Shown: one piece after another, positions 55,012-63,998 of the stretch
Layout of the letters: each line of letters starts with the position of its first letter
How positions within the stretch are numbered: the first letter of the stretch is position 1
Assembly (NCBI GenBank): GCA_025055115.1
Contig: JANWYJ010000015.1
Coordinates: forward strand, 62,001-126,000
Origin: Gemmata sp.
GTDB lineage: Bacteria > Planctomycetota > Planctomycetia > Gemmatales > Gemmataceae
Length of the DNA stretch: 64,000 nucleotides
Direction: 5' to 3'
Made by a program: the position numbers and the translations under genes
Notes under the pieces: model-generated
Told to the model about the DNA's origin: nothing
Databases searched by the model: none
Seen by the model: only the letters and a program-made list of their open reading frames with translations

Positions 55012-55131
55012 CAATTCCCGTCAAGGGATCGTCTGGCAATTCCCGTCAACGGATCAAGGGGTTGCACCAAGACACGGCCGGTCCTGCCGGTCGGTGAGAC
55101 GACATACAATTCCCGTCAACGGATCAAGGGG
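55012..55131. repeat. CAATTCCCGTCAACGGATCA repeated, 25 and 70 bp apart
   Basis: The full 25-bp copies (ending AGGGG) are at 55037-55061 and 55107-55131, 70 bp apart and identical; a shorter copy (19 bp, one mismatch) is at 55012-55030. They lie in the gap between convergent glycosyltransferase genes, shortly after a stop. Confidence 0.9.
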
Positions 55132-55229
55132 ACCACAGCCCCGAGCCGGGGAATGAATTTGCCCCTTGCGCCTCGAGAAAAATTCTCTTGCGGCGTTGAA
55201 ACATTCTCTGCCAACGTGGGGGGATGGGA

Positions 55230-56285
55230 TCAGTAGCGGAAAATTCCCAGCGTATAGAGGCGATTGCAGAGGATGTGCCGCCAGATGTAACGGCGGAGGT
55301 GGGCGTTGATTTCGGGGTGGTCCACCGGACGACCGAAACTGCGTCGTCGCAAGCGGTCCATTTCCTGAATGCCGATCTCGTTGACCGACGAGACGGTTTT
55401 CGAGCCATCGTGGACGCGGAAGCAACCCAAAAAGCGCCCCAAGCGATGGAAGCGGGCGCCGGCGTCCTGGAAACGCAGCAACAAATCCCAGTCCATCGCA
55501 AACCGGAAACTCTCATCGATGCCGCCGACCTGCTCCCAGATCCGGCGGCGCCAAAAGAGCGTTTCCTGGGGGATGAAATCGGCCCATTTCAAGGCTTCCG
55601 GATCGTGGGGCGGTAAGACCCACCGGCCACGTTCGAGGCCGTTTTGATCGATAATCACGCGGTGCCCATAGATCACATCCACTTCCGGATGCTGTTCAAA
55701 ATAATGAGCCACCGCATGCAAGGCCCCGGGCAAAAGCAGATCGTCCGAGTTCAAATAGGCCATGATCTCGCCGCTAGTATGGGCGAAACCGAGATTGATG
55801 GCGTGCGCTTGGCCGCGGTCCTGGCGGCTTTCGCAACGATGCAGCCGATGGCGATAGCGTTCGAGAACGGCGAGGGTATCATCCGTTGAGCCGCCATCTT
55901 GAACGACGTATTCTAATCGGGGGTAATTCTGGTTGAGAACGCTGTCGATGGTGGCAGCAAGAAAATGCCCCTGATTGAACGAGGGCGTGACGATCGCAAT
56001 GACCGGGGGATTCGTCAACCGCGGCAGGCGATAATAGCGGCGGGGCACCCGCAGCGGCCGCGGCGGCTCCGGAAAGGACAACCGACCCAAACACGGCATT
56101 AAACCCAAGCGGACCTTGAGGTTGTGACGCAACCACAGTTTGAACGGCAGGCGGGGGCGCGGGGCTTTGTCGCCCAATAGGCGGTTGACAGTTTCTCGCA
56201 ATTGCTGGACTTCAAGCGTCAAGGCCGTGAGGCGTTCTTCCATCTCATGCAGCGTGCGCGCGGCGTTGTCGGGTTCAGGCATCAT
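55230..56285 (-). CDS. Glycosyltransferase family 2
   Basis: 351 residues from the ATG at 56285 (GGAGGG upstream); the frame to 56516 lies inside the previous gene. After a short coiled-coil (LHEMEERLTALTLEVQQLRETVNRLL, positions 13-38), the GT-A domain starts: IAIVTPSFNQGHFLAATIDSVL, YVVQDGGSTDDT, GQAHAINLGF, AYLNSDDLLLPGAL (DxD-like), DVIYGHRVII, PQETLFWRRRIWEQVGG, DWDLLLRF. This is the usual inverting GT2 pattern. It is the last of nine minus-strand genes and probably adds one of the sugars made by the cluster. The fcl-like gene ends 34 bp upstream. Confidence 0.9.
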   Translation of the reverse strand: MMPEPDNAARTLHEMEERLTALTLEVQQLRETVNRLLGDKAPRPRLPFKLWLRHNLKVRLGLMPCLGRLSFPEPPRPLRVPRRYYRLPRLTNPPVIAIVTPSFNQGHFLAATIDSVLNQNYPRLEYVVQDGGSTDDTLAVLERYRHRLHRCESRQDRGQAHAINLGFAHTSGEIMAYLNSDDLLLPGALHAVAHYFEQHPEVDVIYGHRVIIDQNGLERGRWVLPPHDPEALKWADFIPQETLFWRRRIWEQVGGIDESFRFAMDWDLLLRFQDAGARFHRLGRFLGCFRVHDGSKTVSSVNEIGIQEMDRLRRRSFGRPVDHPEINAHLRRYIWRHILCNRLYTLGIFRY

Positions 56286-56319
56286 GATGACAAGGCCCTC
56301 CGTGCCCAAGCCGCCGGCA

Positions 56320-57351
<1,032 letters not shown>

Positions 57352-57431
57352 TTACCGCATTCGCGGCGACGATGCAATCACAAGCCCTAACGTCGGATCC
57401 GATCCGCAGCTCGGCACCGCCTTCAGCACCA

Positions 57432-58136
57432 TTAGGCGGCGCGGGGGAGTTGGTTGGCCTGGACCGCCTGTTGCCACGCCCGGAATTCGCTCATGAACTG
57501 AGCTACAGCTTCATCAGTTTTGGGATGAGCGCACATTTGTGGGAAGAACTTGGGTGGCACGGTGATAATGTGCGCCCCCGCCTGGATGGCTTCATTCACA
57601 TCCACCAGATGGCGGATGCTGCCGACGATGATTTCGCTGGTACTGCCGCGGCGGTCGAGGGCTTCGCGCGTCAGACGAACCACGCTGGCCGCATCATAGC
57701 CGATGTCGCGAATCCGGCCCCAGAACAAGCTGACGTAGTGGGCGCCGGCGCTGGCAGCCATCACGGCCTGGTTGTACGACATGCAGCAGGTGCAATTCAC
57801 CGGGATATTGCGCCGGGCCAGTTGGGCGATCACTTTCAGTTCGTTCCAACCAATGGGAATTTTGATGTTCAAATACGGGTAATCACCGAATTCCGCCACG
57901 AATTGTTCCGCTTGATCGGCCATTTTCTCCGGATCGGTGGTGTTGACTTCGACCGAGAGGGGGATTTTCGCGTCGTATTTTCGCAGAATGTTGATCATGG
58001 AGCGAATATGTCCGCTGAAGTCGGTGCAACCGGAACGGGCAACTAGCATGGGGTTTGTGGTCACCCCGGCGGGAAAGCCGCGTTCCAAGCATGCTTCCAG
58101 TTCCTTGACATCGGCGGTATCAACAAACAGTTTCAT
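57432..58136 (-). CDS. Transaldolase / fructose-6-phosphate aldolase-like protein
   Basis: 234 residues from the ATG at 58136, which has GGGGGAGG 6 bp upstream; the ATG at 58142 abuts that site. It is a short TIM barrel: MKLFVDTADVKELEACLERG, VTTNPMLVARSG, VEVNTTD, YLNIKIPIGWNEL (Schiff-base Lys), NCTCCMSYNQAVMAASAGAHYVSLFWGRI, IIVGSIRH and GAHIITVPPKFF. The short form covers both transaldolases and fructose-6-phosphate aldolases. In this cluster it may make sedoheptulose 7-phosphate, the substrate of GmhA; that is inference from position. Next gene in the run after gmhB. Confidence 0.88.
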   Translation of the reverse strand: MKLFVDTADVKELEACLERGFPAGVTTNPMLVARSGCTDFSGHIRSMINILRKYDAKIPLSVEVNTTDPEKMADQAEQFVAEFGDYPYLNIKIPIGWNELKVIAQLARRNIPVNCTCCMSYNQAVMAASAGAHYVSLFWGRIRDIGYDAASVVRLTREALDRRGSTSEIIVGSIRHLVDVNEAIQAGAHIITVPPKFFPQMCAHPKTDEAVAQFMSEFRAWQQAVQANQLPRAA

Positions 58137-58166
58137 AGCCATCCTCCCCCTGGCGAGTGAATCCGT

Positions 58167-58727
58167 TCATGCCGCCGGCTGCCAGCGGATTGCGGTCTGT
58201 TGGTGGGCGAGAATCCAATCAACGGCCTCGGTAATCGTGCTGGCCCGGTGATCGGGTGTGCAGCGTTCAGCGTGGCTGAAGGGTGTTTCAATGAGCACAC
58301 CGCGGCAGCCGGCGGCTTGGGCCGCGGCAATGTCGCTCCAGCGATCGCCGATGAGGAACGCTTCCGATAAGTTCACATCCCATTGGGCCGCCGCAGCCAA
58401 GAGCAGCCCCGGTTGTGGTTTGCGGCAGCGACACCGATCAGAGCTATCGTGAAAACATGTAAATATATCCAGTATCGGCAGTTGCGTCACAAGTTGGGCA
58501 TGGATGGCCTCAACCGTGCTCTGGGCGAGAGTGCCGCGCGCGACATCGGGCTGATTGGTCACGACGATCAAGCCGTAACCGGCTGTGTGGAGGCGGTGGA
58601 GGGCGTCCGGCACCCCAGGTAATAGTTCGAGTTCGTCCAAGCACCGCGGCGGCCGGGTGGTCTTCCCTTCTGGGAAAGCCCGGTTGATGACACCGTCGCG
58701 ATCCAAAAACACTACGCGTCGCGGCAT
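58167..58727 (-). CDS. gmhB: D-glycero-D-manno-heptose 1,7-bisphosphate 7-phosphatase
   Basis: 186 residues. A HAD-IIIA enzyme: VVFLDRDGVINRAF (Asp nucleophile), LPGVPDALHRLHTAGYGLIVVTNQPDVARG, the Cys/His metal loop CFHDSSDRCRCRKPQPGLLL, and LIGDRWSDIAAAQAAGC. This is the GmhB pattern, cutting the 7-phosphate from heptose bisphosphate. Between gmhA and the transaldolase gene on the minus strand; the same order as in heptose clusters elsewhere. Confidence 0.92.
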   Translation of the reverse strand: MPRRVVFLDRDGVINRAFPEGKTTRPPRCLDELELLPGVPDALHRLHTAGYGLIVVTNQPDVARGTLAQSTVEAIHAQLVTQLPILDIFTCFHDSSDRCRCRKPQPGLLLAAAAQWDVNLSEAFLIGDRWSDIAAAQAAGCRGVLIETPFSHAERCTPDHRASTITEAVDWILAHQQTAIRWQPAA

Positions 58728-58832
58728 GAAACATTGTTCCGTGGGAAATTTTCGCTCCTTTACCGTGTTTGTGTTGTGGAAGTCAACGGCAAGCCGGGTC
58801 GACGTTCCATTGGACCACAGCCGATCCCGGAT

Positions 58833-59456
58833 TCAGGCTGCCTTCGTGCCAGCTTCATCAGCCACGGTCGATTCCCATTTCGTCGCCGCGGCTTTCAACG
58901 CGGGGTGAGTGACGAACAGATGCCACACGATCGCTTGGAAGGCTTCGGCATGGGGCGTGACATGCGCTGGATTAACCGTCGGAACGATGACGCACGCATC
59001 CGCCACCTTGGCGGTGTAACCCCCATCGCGGCCGACAATGCCGCAGATGGTCGCACCGATTGCACGGGCATACTGCAACGCCCGAACCAGGTTGGGGCTG
59101 ACGTTACGTTCGAGATCGCCCCCCCCTACCGAAAAGACCAACAGTCCATCCTGAGCCTTCAGCCGGCTGCCGCGCAGCCATTCCACAAAGACCGTTTCCC
59201 AGCCGTCGTCGTTGGTCCGGGCGGTCAGTTCGGAGACGTTATCAGTGGGGGAATAGGTTTCGATTCCGGCAATTTTGCGGAAGTCGTTGACCGCATGGGC
59301 GGCGTTACTGGCACTGCCGCCCACGCCCAGAATGAAAAGCCGGCCCCCGCGCGCACGCACGTCGGCCAACGCGGCCACGACACGCTCGATCGCCGCAACG
59401 TCCAACCGGGCCAGAATTTCGCGGGCTTCCTGGAGAAACTGCTGCGTGAACGACAT
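58833..59456 (-). CDS. gmhA: Phosphoheptose isomerase-like SIS protein
   Basis: 207 residues from the ATG at 59456 (a GTG directly before it is possible). SIS domain: GGRLFILGVGGSASNAAHAVNDFRKI, VFSVGGGDLERNVSPNL, ICGIVGRDGGYTAKVADACVIVP, HAEAFQAIVWHLFVTHP. This fits the GmhA group, which turns sedoheptulose 7-phosphate into D-glycero-D-manno-heptose 7-phosphate. The usual GNGGSA loop reads GVGGSA, and SADAQH-like text is SNAAHAVND; both are within what the heptose clusters of planctomycetes might carry. It follows hddC by 42 bp. Confidence 0.87.
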   Translation of the reverse strand: MSFTQQFLQEAREILARLDVAAIERVVAALADVRARGGRLFILGVGGSASNAAHAVNDFRKIAGIETYSPTDNVSELTARTNDDGWETVFVEWLRGSRLKAQDGLLVFSVGGGDLERNVSPNLVRALQYARAIGATICGIVGRDGGYTAKVADACVIVPTVNPAHVTPHAEAFQAIVWHLFVTHPALKAAATKWESTVADEAGTKAA

Positions 59457-59486
59457 CACCGACCCCCTGGCGTATGACTGGTCGAA

Positions 59487-59507
59487 ATCAACTGGCCATC
59501 AACTGGC
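59487..59507. repeat. ATCAACTGGC repeated at a gene end
   Basis: Copies at 59487-59496 and 59498-59507; the second holds the stop codon of hddC (59499-59501, minus strand). Confidence 0.75.
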
Positions 59508-60212
59508 GCGGCGGCGGAGAAACTCCTCGGCTTCTTGCAAGCCCGCCGGCGAGCCAATTTCGTAGAATCGTTGGGTCACCTCATAACCCACCATCTCGCC
59601 GCTGCTGACAAGTGTGCTATACAGTTCGGCCAGATCGCAGGTTTGCTCCGCAGGAATCCGCTCGATCGCAGCTCGGCGCAAAAGCGACAAGCCGTAGTCG
59701 ATGTGTGTCATCTCAGGTGTCGGGTCGTGCTTACTGTAGCGCAGCAGCCGCCCGTCGCGGAAAACCACGTTGCTTTGGTCGTAGCGGTTGTGGTTGCGGA
59801 AAACGGTCATCAACCCCAAGGCGTGAGGTGGGAAGGCCGCCAAGACTTTCGCATAATTCACATCCAGCAGCGAATCGCCGTAAAGAATCCAGGCCATCTC
59901 GGCAACGAGCGGCAACGCCCGACGAACCGCCCCCCCGGTACCGCGGAGAGTGGGGCCATCGTCGGAATAGCGAACACGCAGGCCATAGCGTGCACCGTCG
60001 CCCACATGAGCGCGGATTTGGTCGGCGAAGTGACCCACACACAAGATCACCTCGCGGACGCCTTGAGCGTGCAGACCATGCAACTGATGGTCGATAAATG
60101 GGCGGCCTGCCAGCGGGACCAGCGCCTTGGGGGTCGTTTTCGTCAGTTCCCCCAATCGTGTGGCTTTGCCACCGGCCAGGATGAGAACGGGGATCGACGC
60201 CAGATCGGTCAC
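59499..60212 (-). CDS. hddC: Heptose-1-phosphate guanylyltransferase-like nucleotidyltransferase
   Basis: 237 residues from a GTG at 60212 with GGGAAGGAA upstream. A sugar-nucleotide transferase: VLILAGGKATRLGELTKTTPKALVPLAGRPFIDHQL (G-x-G-T-R signature as GGKATRL, Lys of PKAL), WILYGDSLLDVNY (metal Asp), VVFRDGRLLRY, THIDYGLSLL, YEIGSPAGLQEAEEFL. In the heptose cluster it is the HddC candidate, joining D-glycero-alpha-D-manno-heptose 1-phosphate to GTP. Closely related proteins use other sugars, so the assignment rests partly on context. Follows hddA by 101 bp. Confidence 0.85.
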   Translation of the reverse strand: MTDLASIPVLILAGGKATRLGELTKTTPKALVPLAGRPFIDHQLHGLHAQGVREVILCVGHFADQIRAHVGDGARYGLRVRYSDDGPTLRGTGGAVRRALPLVAEMAWILYGDSLLDVNYAKVLAAFPPHALGLMTVFRNHNRYDQSNVVFRDGRLLRYSKHDPTPEMTHIDYGLSLLRRAAIERIPAEQTCDLAELYSTLVSSGEMVGYEVTQRFYEIGSPAGLQEAEEFLRRRAS

Positions 60213-60313
60213 GGCACGATTCCTTCCCTATCGGCGGAGCGCGGGTTCACCACCCCGCGGTTCCGCAACAGCCATAACCTCTCGAACACGCCCGCCCATG
60301 CGGCAGCGCCCCA

Positions 60314-61339
60314 TCAGGCGGCACGGAGAAGCGCCGGCCGCAGCGCAGAAGAGCGCGTCGCCCCGGCGACAACACGGGTACCCTCAAAGTCGAAGCGGAA
60401 CGGGACATGCTGCAAACCAGCTTGGGCCATGGCTTGACACAGCCGGTCGTGTTCTTCGGTGTAGAACATCAAGAACCCGCCCCCCCCAGCACCAATCAGT
60501 TTGCCTCCCAAACCGCCGTTTTTCATCCCCAACTCGTACCACGCGTCGATCCGGGAGTTCGACATATTGCCACTGCGTTGCTTCTTCGATTGCCAATGAA
60601 TGTTCATCAGTTCCGCAAAACCACGGAGGTCGCCCGCCTCGAGAGCCTCTTTGCTCTTCAGCCCCAATTCCTTAATGAAGTGCAGATTGTCGATCATCGA
60701 CGCATCGGCCGCCTTGGTCTTGCGGTCTTGCTCGCGCAAAACGTCTGAGGCACTGCGCGTATAACCGGTGAAAAACAACAGCAAATTCTGTTCGAGCCGG
60801 CGCAGGGTATCGGCACTGGCGCGCAGCGGCCAATATTCCACATGCCCATCGGGATTGAAACGGAAGCAGGTGACTCCCCCGACCGCCGCAATGTACTGAT
60901 CTTGCTTACCCACGGGTTCTTGGAGACGGTCGATTTCGATGTGGCAGGCTTGCTCCGCGATTTCCGCAGCGCTGGGATTGCCGCCGTTGAGTTCGTGCAG
61001 CCCGCGCAGTAACGCGGTACAGAAACTGCCCGAGGAGCCTAACCCGGTACCGGCGGGAATGTCGGCCATGGCCGCGATTTCCAGCCCTTGCGCCGGGACA
61101 CCAACCAATTGCATCGCTTCCCGCACCAAGGGATGCTGAATTTGCGCCACATCCGCCACCCGTTCCGTTTGCGAATATTTCAGGATCATCTCCGGCAAAA
61201 TCGACCGATTGATGATGATGTGAACGTGCCGGTCGATGGCCGCAGCAATCAGAAAGCCCGTATGTTCGCGATAGTACGACGGTAAATCCGTACCCCCACC
61301 GCCTAAGGAGATGCGCAGCGGACTACGCGTGATGATCAT
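60314..61339 (-). CDS. hddA: D-glycero-alpha-D-manno-heptose 7-phosphate kinase
   Basis: 341 residues; the ATG at 61339 has GGAG 6 bp upstream. A GHMP kinase: RSPLRISLGGGGTDLPSYY, the ATP loop DIPAGTGLGSSGSFCTALL, QDQYIAAVGGVTCFRF, and C-terminal KLIGAGGGGFLMFYTEEH. This is the HddA arrangement (GGGGTDL with P-GTGLGSSGS). It phosphorylates C1 of the heptose 7-phosphate. With GmhA, GmhB and HddC, four steps of GDP-heptose synthesis lie together. The gap to the Gfo gene (61340-61472) is non-coding. Confidence 0.92.
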   Translation of the reverse strand: MIITRSPLRISLGGGGTDLPSYYREHTGFLIAAAIDRHVHIIINRSILPEMILKYSQTERVADVAQIQHPLVREAMQLVGVPAQGLEIAAMADIPAGTGLGSSGSFCTALLRGLHELNGGNPSAAEIAEQACHIEIDRLQEPVGKQDQYIAAVGGVTCFRFNPDGHVEYWPLRASADTLRRLEQNLLLFFTGYTRSASDVLREQDRKTKAADASMIDNLHFIKELGLKSKEALEAGDLRGFAELMNIHWQSKKQRSGNMSNSRIDAWYELGMKNGGLGGKLIGAGGGGFLMFYTEEHDRLCQAMAQAGLQHVPFRFDFEGTRVVAGATRSSALRPALLRAA

Positions 61340-61472
61340 GGGTCGCTCCGCTTCCGTGCGTGGCTAATGCCGTGTGCGAAAAGTGCCTGCTTTCCGCAGA
61401 CGGACATATAGTCGGTCGCCGGACTGCCTGCGCTTCAACCTTTAGAAGAATTTCACGCCAACCTTGGCCCAC

Positions 61473-62474
61473 CTATGCCACTTGCCGAAGTTTCCCTCGG
61501 CCCGTGGCATAGACCGCACCCACGACTTCCAGAGCCGCGACAGCATCGGCCAGGGTCGCACCGTGGGTTGATTCCCCCCGTAGCGTGCCTTCGAAGGCCC
61601 GAAATTCCTCGATCCACGAACCATCGTCCCCGGGGTATTCCCAGATCGTGGTCTCCGGCGGCCCCATGGTGGGCAACATCCGGTAGTAGGCCAGCCGCTC
61701 CACCCCGTAGCTACCGCCCAGTCCGTCGATCTGCAATTTTCCGCTGTGGCCATAAATTTCCAGGCAGAACAGATTTTTCCATTCCGTACAGCTCGCGTGT
61801 AGCCAGCCGAGCGTACCACCGCGGTGGTGCGTGCAGACAAAACCATTATCTTCCACGGGCATATCCCAGAAAAATGTTCTGGTGAAGCCACAGACCTGCT
61901 CGACATCGCCCAAAAACCACCGCGTCAGATCAATCAGGTGAACGCCTTGATCGAGCAGCTCACCACCACCGGCCGTAGCCGGGTCGGCCCGCCATTCGCG
62001 ATCGTAGCCGACACGGCCCCCATGACCGTAGCGACCGCGAATGAACATCAGTGGGCCGATGGCCCCGGCGTCCACAAGTTGGCGGGCTTTGAGTAGTGCC
62101 GGGTGGAAGCGGTGGTTGAAACCCACACGAACCGGAACACCTCTCTGCTGCGCAGCGGCCAGCACGGGTCGCAGTTCGTCGGCCGAGCGAGCTGCCGGTT
62201 TCTCCACCAGCACCGGTTTGCCCGCGTTCACCGCCGCCAGCGTGATCGGCGCCAGGGCATTGTTGATGGTGGCGACGACGACTGCGTCGATGGTGGGGGC
62301 CGTCACGATGTCGGACCATTGTTCAGTCGCGACGCAACCGGGGTAACTGTGCGCCAATTGAACAGCGCGTTCAGGCTGCACATCGGCCACGGCCGCCACT
62401 GTATGCCCCAAGGCGGCGATCGCCTTGGCCCGTTTCCCACCGATAAGGCCGCAGCCGATGATACCTACGCGCAT
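61473..62474 (-). CDS. Gfo/Idh/MocA family oxidoreductase (cytoplasmic)
   Basis: 333 residues from the ATG at 62474, which has GGGGAGGG upstream inside a 32-bp repeat; the GTG at 62483 is less likely. Rossmann start MRVGIIGCGLIGGKRAKAIA, VLVEKPAARS (Lys of EKP), FNHRFHPALLKARQLV, WRADPATAGGGELLDQGVHLIDLTRWFLG, all typical. Without a signal peptide, it acts in the cytoplasm, probably on a sugar or UDP/GDP-sugar. Its end forms a 9-bp hairpin (CTATGCCAC/GTGGCATAG at 61473-61481 and 61504-61512). Its start lies in the downstream copy of the tandem duplication, after the SDR gene. Confidence 0.9.
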   Translation of the reverse strand: MRVGIIGCGLIGGKRAKAIAALGHTVAAVADVQPERAVQLAHSYPGCVATEQWSDIVTAPTIDAVVVATINNALAPITLAAVNAGKPVLVEKPAARSADELRPVLAAAQQRGVPVRVGFNHRFHPALLKARQLVDAGAIGPLMFIRGRYGHGGRVGYDREWRADPATAGGGELLDQGVHLIDLTRWFLGDVEQVCGFTRTFFWDMPVEDNGFVCTHHRGGTLGWLHASCTEWKNLFCLEIYGHSGKLQIDGLGGSYGVERLAYYRMLPTMGPPETTIWEYPGDDGSWIEEFRAFEGTLRGESTHGATLADAVAALEVVGAVYATGRGKLRQVA

Positions 62475-62522
62475 TTCTTCCACCCTCCCCTGATACCTAC
62501 GCGCATTTCTTCCACCCTCCCC
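62459..62522. repeat. 32-bp perfect tandem duplication at the SDR/Gfo junction
   Basis: 62459-62490 and 62491-62522 are identical (unit begins TGATACCTACGCGCATTTCT). One copy encodes the end of the SDR protein; the other provides the ribosome site and start of the Gfo protein. Confidence 0.97.
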
Positions 62523-63384
62523 GATCCTCGGGAATGATTCGCCGCAGGGTGTAAATATCGCTGTTCACCAGTTGGTCTTTATGACGCGGCAGGTGGGCCC
62601 AATCGTCCCACACGGCGCTGAGCAAGCGGCCGGTGATGCCATCGGAGGCGGCCGAGGCCAGGAAAACGCACAGTTGTGCCCCTTTTTCCAGGGGGGTGCC
62701 GCCGGAGTGATGGATTTGGGTCATTTTCTCGTAAAGCGCTGGCCCGACTTTGTCAGGACCGGCGGCGAGGAGTTCCTGCATCAGTCGTGTATTCAACGCC
62801 CCCGGGGCGACAGCGTTGACGTCGATGCCGGCGTCGCGGGTTTCTTCGGCCAAGGTTTCCGTGAACCGCACCACCGCGGCTTTGGACGCAGCGTAGGAAC
62901 TGATCCGCGGCAACGGTGCGGTCGCTCCGCCCCCCGAAAGATTGATAATTTTGCCGTAGCGAGCACGCCGCAGATGGGGGAGAAACGCCCGGCACATCAG
63001 CACCGTACCAAAAAGATTGATTTGGACCGCCTTCACCCATTCGCCCCAATCATTCTCTTCCACCAACCCGAAGGGGCCGTAAACTCCGGCGTTGTTCACC
63101 ACAATGCACGGGTTCTCCAGTTCGGCAATCGCCTGAACGACAGTGGCGTGACAATCGCGCTCGTGGGAGACATCGGCCACTCGGGCCAGAACCTGCTGCT
63201 GTGGCCGACAGAGATACTGACGCAGTTCGGCCGCGGTCTGGGCGAGCAAGGCTTCCCCCCGGGCCGTAATGAGCACGCTGGCTCCAGCGCGAACAAAGTG
63301 CTCAGCGATACTGCGGCCCAACCCTTGGTTGGCCCCAGTGATCACAGCCGACCGCCCCGCCAATGGCAGCTCTGGCAATTCCAT
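62497..63384 (-). CDS. SDR-family oxidoreductase
   Basis: 295 residues; the ATG at 63384 follows AGGAG. Classical SDR: AVITGANQGLGRSIAEHFV (TGxxxGxG), VADVSHERD, VVNNAGVYGPFG (NNAG), INLSGGGATAPLPRISSYAASKAAVVRFTETLAEE (Ser, Tyr-x3-Lys), NAVAPGALNTRLM. It reduces or oxidises a hydroxyl or keto group with NAD(P). First gene of the nine-gene run; a role in making a modified sugar is likely from position only. The last residues (GGWKKCA) come from the 32-bp duplicated unit. Confidence 0.92.
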   Translation of the reverse strand: MELPELPLAGRSAVITGANQGLGRSIAEHFVRAGASVLITARGEALLAQTAAELRQYLCRPQQQVLARVADVSHERDCHATVVQAIAELENPCIVVNNAGVYGPFGLVEENDWGEWVKAVQINLFGTVLMCRAFLPHLRRARYGKIINLSGGGATAPLPRISSYAASKAAVVRFTETLAEETRDAGIDVNAVAPGALNTRLMQELLAAGPDKVGPALYEKMTQIHHSGGTPLEKGAQLCVFLASAASDGITGRLLSAVWDDWAHLPRHKDQLVNSDIYTLRRIIPEDRGGWKKCA

Positions 63385-63589
63385 GCGCGCACTCCTGACG
63401 ATGCTCGATAGAGGGGGACGTGGGTGTGTCTATAGCGTTTCCAAGGGTTCGAGAGCAAGAGCAACCAACACCTTCCCACCAAGATCGCACAGGACATGGA
63501 CCGATGACGTGGTGCTGCCTCCCGGAATCACCACCGGTGGGTTGCCGTGGACATGCAGCGGACACGCAGCCACAGTGAAAGGCCAGTCC

Positions 63590-63634
63590 GACGATTCACC
63601 TCAGCTCCGCTCAGACGATTCACCTAAGCTCCGC
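63590..63634. repeat. Gene-tail tandem repeat across a stop codon
   Basis: GACGATTCACC(T)AAGCTCCGC at 63614-63634 contains the stop of the F-family gene; 63590-63610 matches at 20 of 21 positions and differs exactly in the stop triplet (minus-strand TAG becomes GAG). Confidence 0.92.
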
Positions 63635-63998
63635 CGGCATACGCCCCGAAAACCGCGCCGGCAATACGAAAGATGAAGACAATGATCATCAGCGCCACCA
63701 GAGCGTAGATGGCGTAGCTGGTGAATTGAGCGGCGATCTTGAGCTTGCGCTGGGCTTGCTCGCGCAGGTGATCGGCGAGTCGTTCCATCACCTCCGCAAT
63801 GTTGCCAGTTTCTTCACCCACCCGAAGTATTTCGTAGAAGTCCTCGGGGAATGGGGCACCGCTGGCGCGGATGGCTTCGGAAAGTTCCCGGCCGCGTTTG
63901 ATCACCGCCACGGCTCGCTGTTCACCGGCCATGAACGCCGAATTGGCGGTGGCCCGGAAGCTATAGCGGAGAGCCTTTTCCAGACGTAAGCCCGCTTC
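63624..63998 (-). CDS. Type II secretion/type IV pilus F-family protein, C-terminal part
   Basis: 124 residues are visible; the 5' end is past the window edge and the frame is open to it. The F-domain pattern is clear: EAGLRLEKALRYSFRATANSAFM, ELSEAIRASGAPFPEDFYEILRVGEETGNIAEVMERLADHLREQAQRKL, then a membrane helix (YAIYALVALMIIVFIFRIAGAVF). These inner-membrane platform proteins (GspF/PilC) assemble pseudopili. The usual full length is about 400 residues. A 239-bp gap separates it from the SDR gene. Confidence 0.9.
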   Translation of the reverse strand, partial: EAGLRLEKALRYSFRATANSAFMAGEQRAVAVIKRGRELSEAIRASGAPFPEDFYEILRVGEETGNIAEVMERLADHLREQAQRKLKIAAQFTSYAIYALVALMIIVFIFRIAGAVFGAYAGGA

